From Poecilobothrus nobilitatus (taxonomy: Eukaryota > Arthropoda > Insecta > Diptera > Dolichopodidae): DNA of 64,000 nt. The stretch lies in assembly GCA_947095535.1 (NCBI GenBank), contig OX352773.1, positions 154,870,771-154,934,770 of the forward strand, in the 5' to 3' direction. Under the pieces are notes generated by a model, which was not told where the DNA came from, did no database searches, and saw only the letters and a program-made list of their open reading frames with translations. Every line of letters starts with the position of its first letter. Position 1 is the first letter of the stretch. The translations under genes and the position numbers were made by a program. Below, in pieces: positions 33,900 to 46,837 of the stretch.

Positions 33900-35300
33900 T
33901 AATTCAAAAAAAATTATAAATTTCATTTAACTTTAATTTCTTATAATTATTTAAAACTAACTTGAACTAATTACTAAATATTTAAAAAAAATTATAAAAT
34001 AAACTGAATATATATATAGAGAAAACTGATTATGAAATCAATTTGCTAATCCAAAATGTATAATTAAGAAATATCTACAACAAGCTAAGAAATATAAAGA
34101 AATTCTGCTTCCTTGACTAACCGTTTAAAATACTGTGAAAGATTAAAAATTACAAAAATCAAATTTTCATTAAAATTCTTCTAATAATAACATTATTAGG
34201 CTAATAAAATGCTTTGTAGATAGATATTTGGTTGTCATGCCGTTTCTAATCATTATATATATGTATATATTACTTTAAACGAACAGAGAAAAATCTAAAA
34301 ATTATTTTATTCATATAGGAAAAGATACTCAACCAACATCATCTCATTTTTTTTTGTGGTTAAGTATGCGTATGTTAATTTTCATTTAATATTTCTACTA
34401 AATAAATTTCACAAACCTTGAATAAATTTTCTTTTTATGATAATTAATAGAAGACATTCATAACTCATTATGCAAAAAAAAAAAAACTAAAAATAAATCT
34501 AAAAAAACAAAAAAATGAAAAAACTTTTCATTTAAAAAAAAATTAAGAAAATCTCTTTACAAAAATAATTTCCATAAAACTTTTTCACACAACTTATCTT
34601 AAAAAGTTTAGTTTTATAACTTGATTGCTTCAGTGGTTTAATAAAAAATAAGAACAACAACAACAAAAAATTAATTAATTAAATATTTACTTTATCTAAC
34701 AAAATGTTACCATCATCATACCATATATACCTAATAATTTTATAAATTTAACAGAAATTTAGGTTTTTTTTTTTAAAAAAAAACTTTAATAATTGATGTA
34801 ATACGAGTATTATGTACTTTACTATAAAATCAATTAAAATGCGGAAATGATTTTAACCCTTCTGCACAAATTGAGTCAATTTGATCCAATTTTTAACAAA
34901 AATGTACAAATTTTACAATTTTGGTATACATATATAACATCAAAATGAAATTTTCTAAAATTGTAAAGAACCTTATAATAAGTATTAATAAAATGAAATA
35001 AAAAAAAAATGTTTGTCTGACTTTATGGAACTTTTATTATTTTACATACAAATTGGGTCATTTTGACCAATTACCATAATACGTAATAATGTTTATCAAT
35101 ATTCAAACATGATCATGATCAATAAATGGGAATTTTTTTTTTTTTTTTGTTTTTTAATCCTTATAGGAGGATTATAGGACTGAGCACATTCACTAAGTCA
35201 TTTATTTAACAATTTCACTTGGACAATTCCATTTGGCATAATTTCACTAGGGAATTTTAACTTTATTTTATTCTGTTTATATTCTTCTAATTCTTATTAA
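33900..35300. other. AT-rich spacer
   Basis: No feature recognised. A poly-T tract near 35130 precedes the piggyBac relic. Confidence 0.55.
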
Positions 35301-35308
35301 TAAACTAG

Positions 35309-35367
35309 TGGAATTACGTCTAGTGGAATTGTGTATAGTGGAATTGTGTATAGTGGAACTGGCCTGA
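35309..35367 (+). repeat. Four tandem 15-bp units
   Basis: gtggaattacgtcta is followed by two gtggaattgtgtata units and one gtggaactggcctga, starting at 35309, 35323, 35338 and 35353. Confidence 0.8.
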
Positions 35368-35394
35368 AATCATATAAAACGGTAAATATTAAAA

Positions 35395-36120
35395 AGTGGC
35401 ATATTATTCAAGAAAGAATTCTGAAATAATCGATCACTATAATGCGACAAAAGCTTGAGTTGATGGATTGGATCAATTAGTAGCCAACAAGACATGTAAA
35501 CGCCAAATTAAACGTTGGCCAATTGCATTATTTATCCAATATGTTGGATATTTTATCATACCGAAATAAATACAATTTGGAACAAAAATAAACTATACAA
35601 AAGAAGATTATATTTGACAGAACTGGGAAATGAATTAATAAGAGCCACAAATTTTACGTTGGAATGCTTGGCAATGCTTGTAAAACTAGTGAAAAGATTA
35701 CAAGAAATTCATACTAATCAAAAAAGGTAACGGTTTACAACTTTTTCTCCATATCATTAGGAAAAACGCAACGCTGTTACTTTTGTCCACAAACAAAAAA
35801 TTCAAATAAATGTTCAACTTGTTGGAATATTTACAGAAAATATGTTTGTAAACACCATAGCAACAACACAATATTTTGTACTAATTGCGAAACTATATCT
35901 AATGAAGGGGCCTCGGTGGCCTAGTGGGTAAGAGCGTATAAAATACGCTGTAAACACCGAGGGAGTGTGGGTTCGAATCCCACACACGTCGTAAGAGTTA
36001 TTCCCTCTTACGACATGTACAGCCACGCCTGAACAGGAAAAGCTGTGTAATTTCCTGTCCACATTTATGTGGCAGAGAAATACATTAAAAAAAAAAAAAA
36101 AAAATATCTAATGACTAAAC
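35395..36120 (+). pseudogene. piggyBac-like transposase C-terminus, broken, SINE-interrupted
   Basis: Three frame-shifted blocks on the plus strand match the end of piggyBac-family transposases in order. 'DHYNATKA' is followed by a stop, then 'VDGLDQLVANKTCKRQIKRW', matching the family's 'YNxTKGGVDxxDQ' and 'RxTxRWP', which contains the last catalytic Asp. The frame continues as 'PIALFIQYVGYF'. After a shift comes 'KLYKRRLYLTELGNELI' (family: 'RR.FL.ELG..L'). After another shift comes a cysteine-rich tail, 'RCYFCPQT', 'KCSTCW', 'YVCKHHS', 'FCTNCE', the CxxC...CxxC...CxxH...CxxC zinc-binding domain. A SINE-1 interrupts just after it. The upstream transposase core was not found, and no piggyBac termini or TTAA flanks were identified. 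Confidence 0.85.
35906..36104 (+). mobile_element. SINE-1, best-preserved copy, 11-bp target duplication
   Basis: A tRNA-derived RNA polymerase III unit: A box tggcctagtggg at 35917-35928 and B box gggttcgaatccc at 35969-35981. The inverted pair cctcggtg (35911-35918) and caccgagg (35955-35962) could close a pseudo-tRNA stem. The body has three consecutive stem-loops: gtcgtaagag / ctcttacgac (35988-36014), acaggaaa / tttcctgt (36033-36058), ccacat / atgtgg (36059-36072). An 18-A tail follows. The duplication atatctaatga flanks it at 35895-35905 and 36104-36114. Mobilised by a partner LINE (inferred). Use this copy as the family reference. Confidence 0.93.
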
Positions 36121-36221
36121 TTAATTTATATATTTCTTAACAAATATAAACTTAAAAATAAAAGTCAAAATATAATAATTAAAAAATAAATCTCATTTTT
36201 CTTTTTATTCTTTCTTCTTCA

Positions 36222-36316
36222 AAACGGACGGGTAGAAAAATAAACGGGCGCACAAACAAATTAAAATTAAATAGCACAATTTTTTAAAATTTTTTAAATA
36301 TTGTGCTAAAAATAAT
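36222..36316 (-). mobile_element. HA repeat, solo 5' end
   Basis: 'cggacgggtag' and 'acgggcgcacaaac' are followed by the palindrome agcacaatttttt ... aaatattgtgct, ending about 36311. Only the terminal ~90 bp of HA are present, in minus orientation. Confidence 0.65.
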
Positions 36317-36319
36317 ATA

Positions 36320-37812
36320 TATATATTTAATAGAAATGTTAAAAATCATATAAAATTTTAACAATAGCATAAAATAAAATAAAATTTGAAAAAGATTTTT
36401 ATATATTTTTCTTTTAATTTTCCAAATGGATCATTGTTATCCACAAATTATATATGAGGGGTATCTTTGAAATTTGTGCAAAAGAGTTAAATAAGATTAA
36501 GAAGTAAAAAAGATAAAGTAAAAATAAATAATATTATTATTTCATATAATAAAGTTATATAAATGATACCAACACATAATTAAAATCAACGCCGAATCCA
36601 AAATTTACTAAAATTGTTTAATATAAAAGGATAATTCAAAAATAATAACATAAACCTAAATAAAATTTGAAAATTGAAAATCATAGTGAAAAACTTAATA
36701 AAGTAATTTCAATACAAAATATAAACTACCCTATTATTTTTGTTTCTAATAAAATACCACCCCATCCCCCCATTATATATTTAAAGATTAATATAAACCA
36801 CAATAATATAAACCAATAATAAAAATAAATATATAAACATTAGTTTTGATAGTTTATATATATAAATGATTCAACACCTACTATATATATATATTATATT
36901 GAATATACATATTTATAAGATATAATTCTAATGATTAAACACTGTAAGATGACTATTATTTGAGAATACATATATGTATAAGAGAAAACATTCTTTTAAA
37001 TTATAGTTTTGGTAAAAGTTTCAAAATATAATTTTTCATCATATAACAAAATGGAAGTTCTATTAAAATACTAACACTTACCTATTTTCTTTTTTTTTTT
37101 TTTCCTAAGGGAACTGATAATCTTCAAAAGGCATTAAAGAAATTCTAGCTTTTTTTTTAATATTTAAGGAGATATTTTCTTCTGTTTTAGTACTTTTTAA
37201 TATGTAAGGTATATACTAAAGCCCCATTCCTCTATACCATTACGGATATGTTATTAAATTGAATATAAAAATTTGATAAGGGGAAAACTTTAAGTTGAAA
37301 GAATGATATTAATATGGGGATATGAGATATCTATATCCTTAAAACAAATATAGATACTATAATATCATATCCTGATTTAAACATTTATATAATAATTCTC
37401 TATATTAAATATCTCTTATACTTATGTATTATATTTTATTAATAAGCCTTTAATATCTTATGTAATTGTCATAGCTATACTTGTATAATATTTAATTTAT
37501 ACATTTTCTTCAAATCATATTTAAAACACCATTATTAAATATAGTATATTAAAAAATAACATTATATCTAAAATGGATTTTCGAATGAGATTTTTCAAAA
37601 TTACAAATACATACATATAATGTATATAAAATAAATTTTTAAAAATCCTTATAGGTACTATACTTAAAAACGATTTCTCTGTACTTCTTTTTCAACTATA
37701 TAGTAGAACAGACCCTTTTTTTTGGAATTTTCCTTTAAATTATTTCTAGGAGAAAACATTATTTTGAATGAGCCAAAAAAAAAAAAGCAAGTAATGGAAA
37801 AAACCAAGGATC
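36320..37812. other. AT-rich spacer
   Basis: Contains at-dinucleotide-rich patches (36830-36920). No gene recognised. Confidence 0.55.
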
Positions 37813-37814
37813 AA

Positions 37815-38652
37815 AAACGTACATTTCCAAAATTAAAAAATATTCCATAATAAGCCTAGAGTAAAAAGTAGATGCATATATTGAAAAATAAATTTTGATA
37901 AGAAATTGGTTTTTGTAATTATAAGGTAACCCAATATTATTAAAAAAAATGATTAACAGAAACAAAAATATAATGTTAGAACTTTAATTTTTGTGCATTA
38001 CTTCAAAAAAATGTAGACAGGGATCCAAGTTACAGGTGTTTAAAAATAAAGGATTTTCAGTTTTGGAGCCCTTGCAGCTTCTAAACGGGTGCCCAAGTTA
38101 CAGGTGTTTAAAAATAGAGAATTTTCAGTTTTTGACCCCTTACACGTCAGTTTTTGATCCCTTATATTTTTGACATAAAAATATTTCTTGAAATAACTCA
38201 TATAAATAACTGATTTCGAGAGATCTAACTGCTGTCAAAATTTCAATCTTCTAAGTTAAACCGTTTGTAAGATAGAAGATGTCAAAATTTTTGCAAAAAC
38301 TGAGTTTCCCATAACGGCATATTAAAAAACCGCATGGCAAAGCCACATATTTATTTTATATATATTTATAAAGTTTATAAAACCAGCTATCGTTTGGCGT
38401 TTCCAGATTTAAAATATGTTTTATAACCTGTGTTATAATAATTTAAAGATAGGATTTTTTGTAGGGCTGCAGTTTCTGAACAAGTGGGGCTAGTGAAAAA
38501 AGTTGTTCCACAAAATTAGTTTTTTGGCGATGGCTATCCGTTGTTAAAAATTCATTCTTTTCAAACAGTGTAGAAGTTTTGTAAACACCCAGACGGACGG
38601 ACGGAGTGAAACTAATAGGCACATTTTTTCAAAATTTTTTGAAAATGTGCTA
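37815..38652 (-). mobile_element. HA repeat, rearranged copy
   Basis: The 5' end is strong: 'cagacggacggacggag' at about 38591, then the palindrome ggcacattttttc ... gaaaatgtgct ending about 38651. The 3' end is eroded (cgtacatttccaaaat near 37819). A short internal stretch containing 'caagttacaggtgtttaaaa' is duplicated near 38026 and 38093. Confidence 0.75.
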
Positions 38653-38654
38653 AA

Positions 38655-39285
38655 AAAGGATCATATTTACCTTTAATATAAAAAAAAAAACAAGAAAAAA
38701 GTCTTTAATAAATATTAAAACAATTTATAAATTTACAATACATTTTTAAAGTTTGATTTTTTTTAAAAAAGGTTTTCTCTTAATACAAAATGTAAAAAAA
38801 AAGTTAAAAAAAAAAGTTTCTTTTACCTTTCTTTACATTGTTGATAACATTTAAAAAAAAACACAAAAAAAAAAAACTCAATCAAGTTTCTTTGCAAAAG
38901 CAGTCATTCAACCACGAATACCAAAAAAAAAAATAAAAAATACATTAATAAAAAATGGAAAATTATTCTTTTAAAAAATTATATAGAATATATAAAAAAA
39001 AAACATTTTTTTAATAATTACATAAAAAGTTTTTAAACATAATTAAATATTGTAGTTAAGTTAAAGTATATTCATGGATCTTTATAAATTAAATTAAATT
39101 TTCTTTTACCCATTCTTAATTAAAATAGAATTCACGGAAAAATTTTATTTTTTTTTTTAAAATATACATTCTTACCGAAGGCATACATAAGGTAGGTATT
39201 GTTTCCACACCAAAAATTTAAGCACTACTCCGTTGTGTAGAAGCCTGTAAAAAAATGCGTTATGTCTGCCTGTGTGTATGTGTTT
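38655..39285. other. A-rich spacer
   Basis: Many poly-A runs. No gene recognised. Confidence 0.55.
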
Positions 39286-39286
<1 letters not shown>

Positions 39287-39330
<44 letters not shown>

Positions 39331-39334
39331 GGTC
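39287..39334 (+). repeat. (TG)n microsatellite with (GGTG)n end
   Basis: An uninterrupted tg run to about 39322 is followed by gggtgggtgggt. It lies inside a less AT-rich patch (39170-39440) that also contains 'gacccagccgaattc'. That patch could be part of an unrecognised element. Confidence 0.9.
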
Positions 39335-39439
39335 TGTGGACACGTGTATAGCTTAAACGACCCAGCCGAATTCTTTGAAATTTCATATTTAAGGTTTTGA
39401 TGTATATATCTCGAATTGATGAACTTTTGGAACATATCG

Positions 39440-42400
39440 GACAAACGAAAGTGGTAGTTTACTAGGGTAATTTTTAAGTATTTTTACAAATTTTTCGTAA
39501 CAAGAAAATATTACGAGCAAAATTAGTAAAAAAAAATTGTTACACAAGTACACTTTTTTGATCCACAACACAACACAACAACATTTTTTGATCCGACTTA
39601 ACTTTAAGTTTTATTTAATTAAATAATTAACATATTTTTTTCCAAGTCCAAATTTCATAAATATTACAACACGCCATATGTATTATACTTCTAATATTTT
39701 CGAATAAAGAAGAAAATCATGTACATAAGTATGGATGCATGTATATACATATTTTTACGATTAATTCATTGACTATTATTGTTATTGAATAAAAAAAAAA
39801 TTATGTTAAATTATTAGAAGTTATTTTGCTTTGATATAAACTATTATGTAGGAAATCTATGAGTTTTGGAATTATGCTTTTGTTTGATATAGTAGCGGTC
39901 GGTCCTGTGGTGGAGATAGCTGATTTTTCTCATTTTTTTGAAATTTTAACAATTTTCAATTTTAAATTTTAAGATTTGTTGACACCTCAACAGCTGTAAA
40001 TATTTTCAAAACGTAAGATATAAAATGTACAGTTAAAACATTAAATTTATATATGTAAAAATAGCCTTCTAAATAGCATTTCATTCAAATGAAGGGAAAT
40101 TTTCTAACAAAAATGACATTTTTTGCAATTATGCATTACTTTTAAAATTAGATTAATTATTATGTGCCCTTATGGCTTGTAAGGTCAAACTCTTTTTGAA
40201 TAAACTTTTGAAGTAAAGAAATTGGACTTTTGAAAGGAAACCGCAAATGATACAATGAAATACAATTACATTTATTTGCATTACATATGTATGTATTATT
40301 ATTATATTATGATTATATTATATGTACATATATCATATCACATTACCTTTGATTTTTCAAATTTTCTTAAACTTCTTTTTTTTTTAAAATGTTTAAATTT
40401 GCAGGTTCTGCTATAATCTAACGCAATTTTGCGTAGCGATAACATACACCAAAACGTGCTGTCACAAAAAGTTAAAGGTAAAATATATTGAGTTGTATGG
40501 AAGATTTTACAAAATTAACGTAGTCGTATGACGTTTACTTAGCCCGTTAAGTAAAAAAGTTGATCAACTTTTAACTTTTTACGTTTTCAATACGCTTTGA
40601 AATGTCAAATGTATTATGTGGTCATACATATTTGTTCTTCACCTTAATATTCGTAATATTCATATTTCATTTTCTAATATTATTCAAATGAAATATCTTT
40701 CTTAAATTTTTTATTTTTTTTCTCAGAGAAATAGAAGAATGGAAAATATAAAAAACAAATCCGGTGTATTATGCAAAAACAAGAACACAAAAATAATTTC
40801 CATTTTTATTGCTTCCAAATATTTCATTGTGCAACAATTTTAGTACACGCAAATCCGCAAAAATATTGTAGCTGCAGCGGAAAATTTTTTTTTTTGGTAA
40901 ATAAAATACATAACACAATTTCGGCAATAAAATACATTTCAGTTGCTTGTAGATTTTTATGAAGTAAAGTATAAATTAAAAAAATTTTTCAGTTGTAAGC
41001 GTATTCAGAGTGCCAAATTTAAAAATTAATATTTTGAAAAGAACATCAGTTTATATAATAGTTTCTGGTAAATTTGTAAAAAAAAATTGATGAGTGCCTA
41101 ATGAAAAACAAAAAACAATCGTACTATATCTATACATATTAGAAGAACCATTAAATTCATTACAAAAAAGGTATTTTTATTGTCACAAACTGTAAAATAT
41201 GACAAAACAATATGACAAATTACAAACGCAATACATATAGGAAACTATGTTGAAATATTGGTATGTCAAAAATAACACAATGCTAGAACAGAATATTTTG
41301 ATTATGTTTTTAAGTTTTTTTTTCTTGTGACACGGTAACGTATTGTTTTTCAAAGTATTTTTAGATATTTGTATATGCATAACTATTAGGAATTAATAGA
41401 AATATGTAATACAAAAATAATAAAAAATTTTCTCTAGATTTAGAATATAGCCTGTATACTTAAACTTAACAAAAATTTGATTGAAAAGGAGTTGGAAAGG
41501 AGAATAAAACACTCACTCATATAAAATCGTTATAATGTAGACATATCCAGATTGCGAAACATTTCTAAGTGTTACGTGTCAAAAACCTTTTTTTTTTTTT
41601 TTGCTTTCCGTTCGATTCGAGTCTGTTCATATTTTTTACCGTACTTTTTTTTGTTGTGTTATTTTTATAAACATTAAAGATTTTACTTATAATTTTAATT
41701 ATAGATATTTTGAATGTCAAAAAATAATAATAATTCAAAACTAATTCTTAAAGATCTCAATAAATGAGTTTAGGTATATTGATTTAAAACATTAATTTTT
41801 CAATTTATAAAAATTTTATTAATCAGCTTAATTAGGTGCGTTAATATTTTGAATACAAAAAAAAATTAAATGAGTATCATATGTATATATGTACATATAT
41901 AATCTTTTATCTCTTAATGATTTAAATGATTAATTAAACAAAATTATGGTAAATATCATGGTAATATGATTATGATGGTAAATATGATTAATTATAAATT
42001 TTTTTTTTTACATATAATTTAAGTATACATACATACATAATTTTATTTATACATACATATTTATAAAAAAATATGGTAAAATATCCACGAAAATATATTT
42101 TCAATAGGCCAGTTCAATTAATTCTAAAAATTTTAATTTAAATCATATTCTTATAATTTTTGAAAAATATTGTAAAAGACCTTATTAAAATTAATGAATT
42201 TCATATCATGTCAATAATGTAATTTTAAAAATTTTCCATTACAAATGAAATAAGTTTGATTTGTCAGAAATAAGTTGTTATAGAATGAAAGGAAATTAAA
42301 TAGAATAGTCTTCTAATAATAATAGAAACGAAAAGTATTAAAGAATTTTCAATTTCCAATTTAAGTAAATGGAAATATTTTCTTTTTAAATGCAAGTTTT

Positions 42401-42520
42401 TCTTTTAAAGTGCAAAAAATTATTATTAACTGAACCTTATTTTAATAAAAGTTTTGTATGATTGAAAAGTTTATTGTTTATTGTTTGTTGTTTATTATTT
42501 GTTATTTGTTATTGTAAAAA
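39440..42520. other. No gene recognised; one perfect palindrome
   Basis: The 18-bp perfect palindrome aaaagttgatcaactttt at 40555-40572 extends imperfectly to a gtaaaaa / tttttac stem. It follows a less AT-rich patch (40405-40520) containing 'cgtgctgtcacaaaaag'. Coding potential is not credible. Confidence 0.5.
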
Positions 42521-42524
42521 AAAA

Positions 42525-43332
42525 CAAGACAGAATGTAAACAAACGTTCTTAAAAGCGCACATTTCCAAAAGATACTACATAAACTGTTTAGAATTGTGA
42601 CTTGCACCAAAATTTGAAAATGTCATATAAGGAAAAATGTGAAAATAAGACTTTAAGATAGAAATTTTAGGAGCTGCGAGTCCAGAATCCTATACAACTA
42701 AGACAAATCGTTAACACAAGTAAAAATATATTACTGGAGCTTTAATTTTTATGTCTTGCCGAAGAAAAATGTGTACAGGTAACTAAGTGATAGGTGTTTA
42801 AAAACAGCAAATTTTCAATCTTGAGCCCTAATAGCTCATAAATAGGTGGTGGTTCAAAAAAATGTTCGTACCTCAAAATTTCAAGTCCCTATCTAAAACT
42901 GTGCCGTTATGAAGGTAGAAAAATCATGCAAAATTTTGTTTTCACAACGATAAAATTAATTAATTAAAAAAAATTAAAAAAAAAAAAAATGTATAATTTT
43001 GATATAGATTTACAAAGGTAAAAAAAATTCCTATCGAATGGCGTTTTCAGATTGAAAAAATTTTAAGCTAAACATAAGATATATGAATTTAAAAATAGGG
43101 CTTTTTCAAAGTTTGAGGGACTGTAGCTCCGTAATGGATGGGGCTACATGAAAAATATGTTCTACAACATTAATTGTTTTATAAATTTATTTTCTTGGTC
43201 TTTAACGGTGTAAAAGTTTTGTAAACAGACGGACAGACAACTGGACAAACGCACAAATGGACAGACGGACGGACGGACAGAATGAAGCTAATAGGCAAAT
43301 TTTTTCAAGATTTTTTTGGAAATGTGCTAAAA
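42525..43332 (-). mobile_element. HA repeat, single-unit copy
   Basis: Complete at both ends. The 3' end reads 'gacagaatgtaaacaaacg' and 'aaaagcgcacatttcc' (42525-42572). The 5' end reads 'cagacggacggacggacag' (43262) and the palindrome to gaaatgtgct (43328). Conserved interior: 'ggctgtag'-type 'gactgtagctccgtaatgg' near 43120. Confidence 0.85.
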
Positions 43333-43334
43333 AC

Positions 43335-45010
43335 CTATGTATGTATATATATCTCTTATAGCTTGTCTGAAAATTTTTATTAAATTATATAAATATAATC
43401 AATTACTTACATTAGATTACATAAATACAAAAACTTGAAACAGAAGTACTTGCACTTAAAATTAAAATCTTTTTTCTAGTAAAAAAGGTATATATTAGCT
43501 ATGACAAAATAGTTATTTTACAGACAAAGTTCACGTTTTAATACAATCAACAGTAGATCAAAAATTCTTGAGTAAGTAAAATTTTTTCATCATCATCATC
43601 ATCATTTCATTTATCAATCATCATCATCAAAATTAATCTCTCCGAACTTAAAATATATTTACTAATATCTGTCATCTTTATTAAATATTAATCTATTGCT
43701 GACACTTTTTATGATTACATATATGACATTAAGATTAATTTATATTTGATTAAAATTAAATAAAAAGTATTTACCTGTCAAATGTAATTGATTTTATATA
43801 AAATTTAAAAGTACTTAATTATTTTTTAACAAAAAAATCACTTTTGTCATAAATTAGAACAATTTTGCTATCAATTAAAAAACTAATTCTTAATACTTAT
43901 AGTACTTTAATATTAACAACTTTTTACCAATTTCATACATATTGTCTTTTTTAAGTAATAAATTAAAATAATTTAAAAATAAATTTTACTTGTCAAGATT
44001 GAAATTTATGATTAAAAAACCTTAATTACATTAAAACAGAAATTACATAAGAATAAGAAAAAACAAATAAAACCAGTTATTATCATTATCCTTGCTTATT
44101 CTTATTATCCTTGTCAAATCTTTGAATATCAAAATTCCAACAAATAACAATTAATCATACAATATCTTTAACATAATATTATGAGCTAAGTTCAAGGCAA
44201 AAAAAAAATTTATTTATAAATATGCTAATTTAATATATTCATATCAAATGATTGAAGATTATCATTTTATATTTTGTACTAATAATAATATAATAAAAAT
44301 TAATAATGTTCAAAATAATTTAAATGAATTAGTTAAAAAAAAAACGAAAAAAATTAAAATATGTACTAAAAAAAAATTAAATTTATAAAATATATTTTCA
44401 TCAAATTTTAAAAAAATATATTAAAAATTGTTTATAATTTTAGAAAGGAAATTAAATTGTATACAACATACATATATAGAGAAAATGATTATCTTTTCTT
44501 CCAAGTGTTAAAAAAATTAATTTCGATACAATGGTTCGTTAAATTTTCTTTTCTATTTTTTTTTTTTTTTTTGTTTTTAAATATAATACCTATTACTTTT
44601 CTGAGAAATTATTACTTTACAATGATGTTTTTGTGCGCTTTAATCTCTTAATTTGTCTCTTTCTGCTTTTCCTTTTATTATTTTCCCCAAAAATTTTTTC
44701 ATGATTGTCAATTAAATATTATTTTACCATTCAAATACGTTTATAATTAAAATAAATAACACAAGCCCAATCGTAATTAAAAATATCTTTACTGTACTGA
44801 AAAATGTAAGAAATTTCAATTCCCTAATTAATTGTGGTTATGGATAGATAGAAAATATTGAGTACATAAACAGTAGAAGACTGATAGTAAATAAAGTATT
44901 TCAAAAATAAAGAAAGTTATAAGAATCGTCTCAAATCAATAAAAGGATAAAATTAAGAAATAAATAAAATAGAACTTAAGTAATGTATGAAAGCATGGGG
45001 CTTGTTAAAA
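43335..45010. other. AT-rich spacer with (TCA)n
   Basis: tcatcatcatcatcatcat at about 43588-43607 and a second tcatcatcatca at 43618-43629. Otherwise featureless. Confidence 0.55.
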
Positions 45011-45014
45011 TGAA

Positions 45015-45955
45015 AACAAGGTAGAATGAAAATCAACAATAAGTTGCACATTTTCCCAAATATAATACAAAAAATTTAGAATATTTGCATTCGGTGTTAT
45101 ATAAACCGAAATTTGTGAAATATCCATTCAAGAAAAAATTGTGGAAAATGGAAAAACAAACTTTCTTCAATATTATATTAAGGCAACCCTATATAATTAA
45201 AAAAAAGTTTAGGAAAAATTTGTACAGGAACTAAGTTGTAAGTTACACGTGTCTAAAAATGACAAATTTTTAATGGTGTAAAAGAATTTTTTTGAAACTC
45301 TCAAAAATGCAAGGCTTTCTTTTATCTTTCGCGTGGCGGAAATATGAAGAAACCAAAATCTTTCGAAATTTTGTCTTCATATAATGTAAACACGTAAATT
45401 TGAATACTAAATATAAGAGCCTCGATGGGTAAGAGCGTATAAAATACACCGTAAACAATGACGGAGTGTGGGTTCGAATTCCACACACGTCATAAAAATA
45501 ATCCCCCCATAAGACGTTTACAGCCACACATGGAAAGGAAAGTCTGTGTAATTTCTTTATCAAATTTATTTGGCAGGGGAATAAATTTACAAAAAAAAAT
45601 ACTAAAATTTAAAAAAAACTGTATAATTTTAATATTGATTTATAAAAGTCCTGCGGTTGACATTTTTACATTGAATAAAAATTAAGCTGAATCTGAAATA
45701 TACACATTTAAAAAACGAGTTTTTTTTCTAAATTTGAGAGATTGTAGTTCCGTAAAGAATTGAGCTACATATCAAAAATTTGTCAATCAAAATCAAAAAG
45801 AACATTAATTTTTTAATAGACCTATTTATAATTTAAATTTCATTGCTCTATATTAAATGGTGTAGAAGTTTTGGTAACAGACGGACGAACGAACGTACGG
45901 ACAGGAGTGTATTAGTTTCACTAAAAAATTTTTGTTAAAATGTTCTAAAAACACA
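45015..45955 (-). mobile_element. HA repeat, SINE-interrupted
   Basis: The 3' end 'acaaggtagaatgaaaatc' is at 45015 with 'gcacattttccc'. The 5' end 'cagacggacgaacgaacg' is at about 45880, with an eroded palindrome ending 'aaaatgttct'. A SINE-1 sits inside it at 45415-45598. The interior is more diverged than other copies. Confidence 0.78.
45403..45607 (+). mobile_element. SINE-1 inserted in HA, 9-bp target duplication
   Basis: Head 'gagcctcgatgggtaagag' has a small deletion that removes half of the A box. B box 'gggttcgaattccacac' is at about 45470. The body is 'gacgtttacagccacacatgg' in two parts, ending 'ttatttggcagggg'. aatactaaa occurs at 45403-45411 and 45599-45607. Confidence 0.85.
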
Positions 45956-45959
45956 AACT

Positions 45960-46836
45960 CTACTCTAATAATGAACAAATGTCATTGAATACAAATGTAA
46001 TTCTTTATATGTAAAGAACTTCAGAAAATTGAGTCTTTAAAGACTTTCTAGAACAGAAATTTAGGCTAATGCTTAAAAAAGAAGTGGAGCGAAATGACCC
46101 AAAAGGGTAAAATATAAATATTTCATTTAGTCGACAACAACAAAAAAATTTAAACTTAAAAGGAACAGAACATATAAACATAACAGTATGTTAATAATGG
46201 TATTATGTGAAATGGAACCTAACCTGTTAATGTGTAAATTTAAAAAAAAAAATGTTATCCTCTACTAAGATGTATAAAAACTTTTTTACATTATTATTAC
46301 ATATTATTATTACTATTTACAAAAATCTGAGTCCTAAAGTTTGAGTTATTATTAATTGATGATCGAGTTAAATATTTTTGTAAGGAAATTCGAAAACGTT
46401 ACCTATTTAATTGATCTATATATAGAACTAATTAAAACTAGTAACCTGTATAAAAAATGTAGGATATATATATTATTATAATATGTTGTCACCGATACTT
46501 TTTTTCAAGGTATAGATATATTAAGAAGTTTTTTTTAAACATAACATAAGAATCAATATAAGAATAAGAAAACTCAATTGGCTTATCGTATCATAAAAAC
46601 ATAGTTTTGAATACACATGGCAAAATATTAATGTATAACTAAGTAATTTACCAATTTACCAATATGGTATATAATAAATTATGGGTGCTATTACAAAAGT
46701 ACTAAATTATATTGCAAAGTGTACAAAGCAGAGTTCAAAGGCAGATTGGTATTGTCCCTTAAAGATAATAAATTACACAATATACAGAAACTAAAATATT
46801 ATACCAACAGTAGAAGACAACAAGTAAATGTAACAG
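45960..46836. other. AT-rich spacer
   Basis: Nothing recognised. Confidence 0.55.
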
Positions 46837-46837
46837 T

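Noticed and set aside
35906..35990. A functional tRNA gene
   Set aside because: A and B boxes are good, but there is no normal 7-bp acceptor stem. The sequence continues into the SINE body and A-tail and recurs at least eight more times in the window.
35814..36062. 82-codon minus frame containing 'YDVCGIRTHTPSVF'
   Set aside because: It is the reverse translation of the SINE-1 head and body. Equivalent frames appear in the copies at 45 kb and 58.8 kb.
39172..39444. 90-codon minus frame with His/Thr run
   Set aside because: The run is the (TG)n microsatellite read in reverse, and the flanks are not similar to any family I know.
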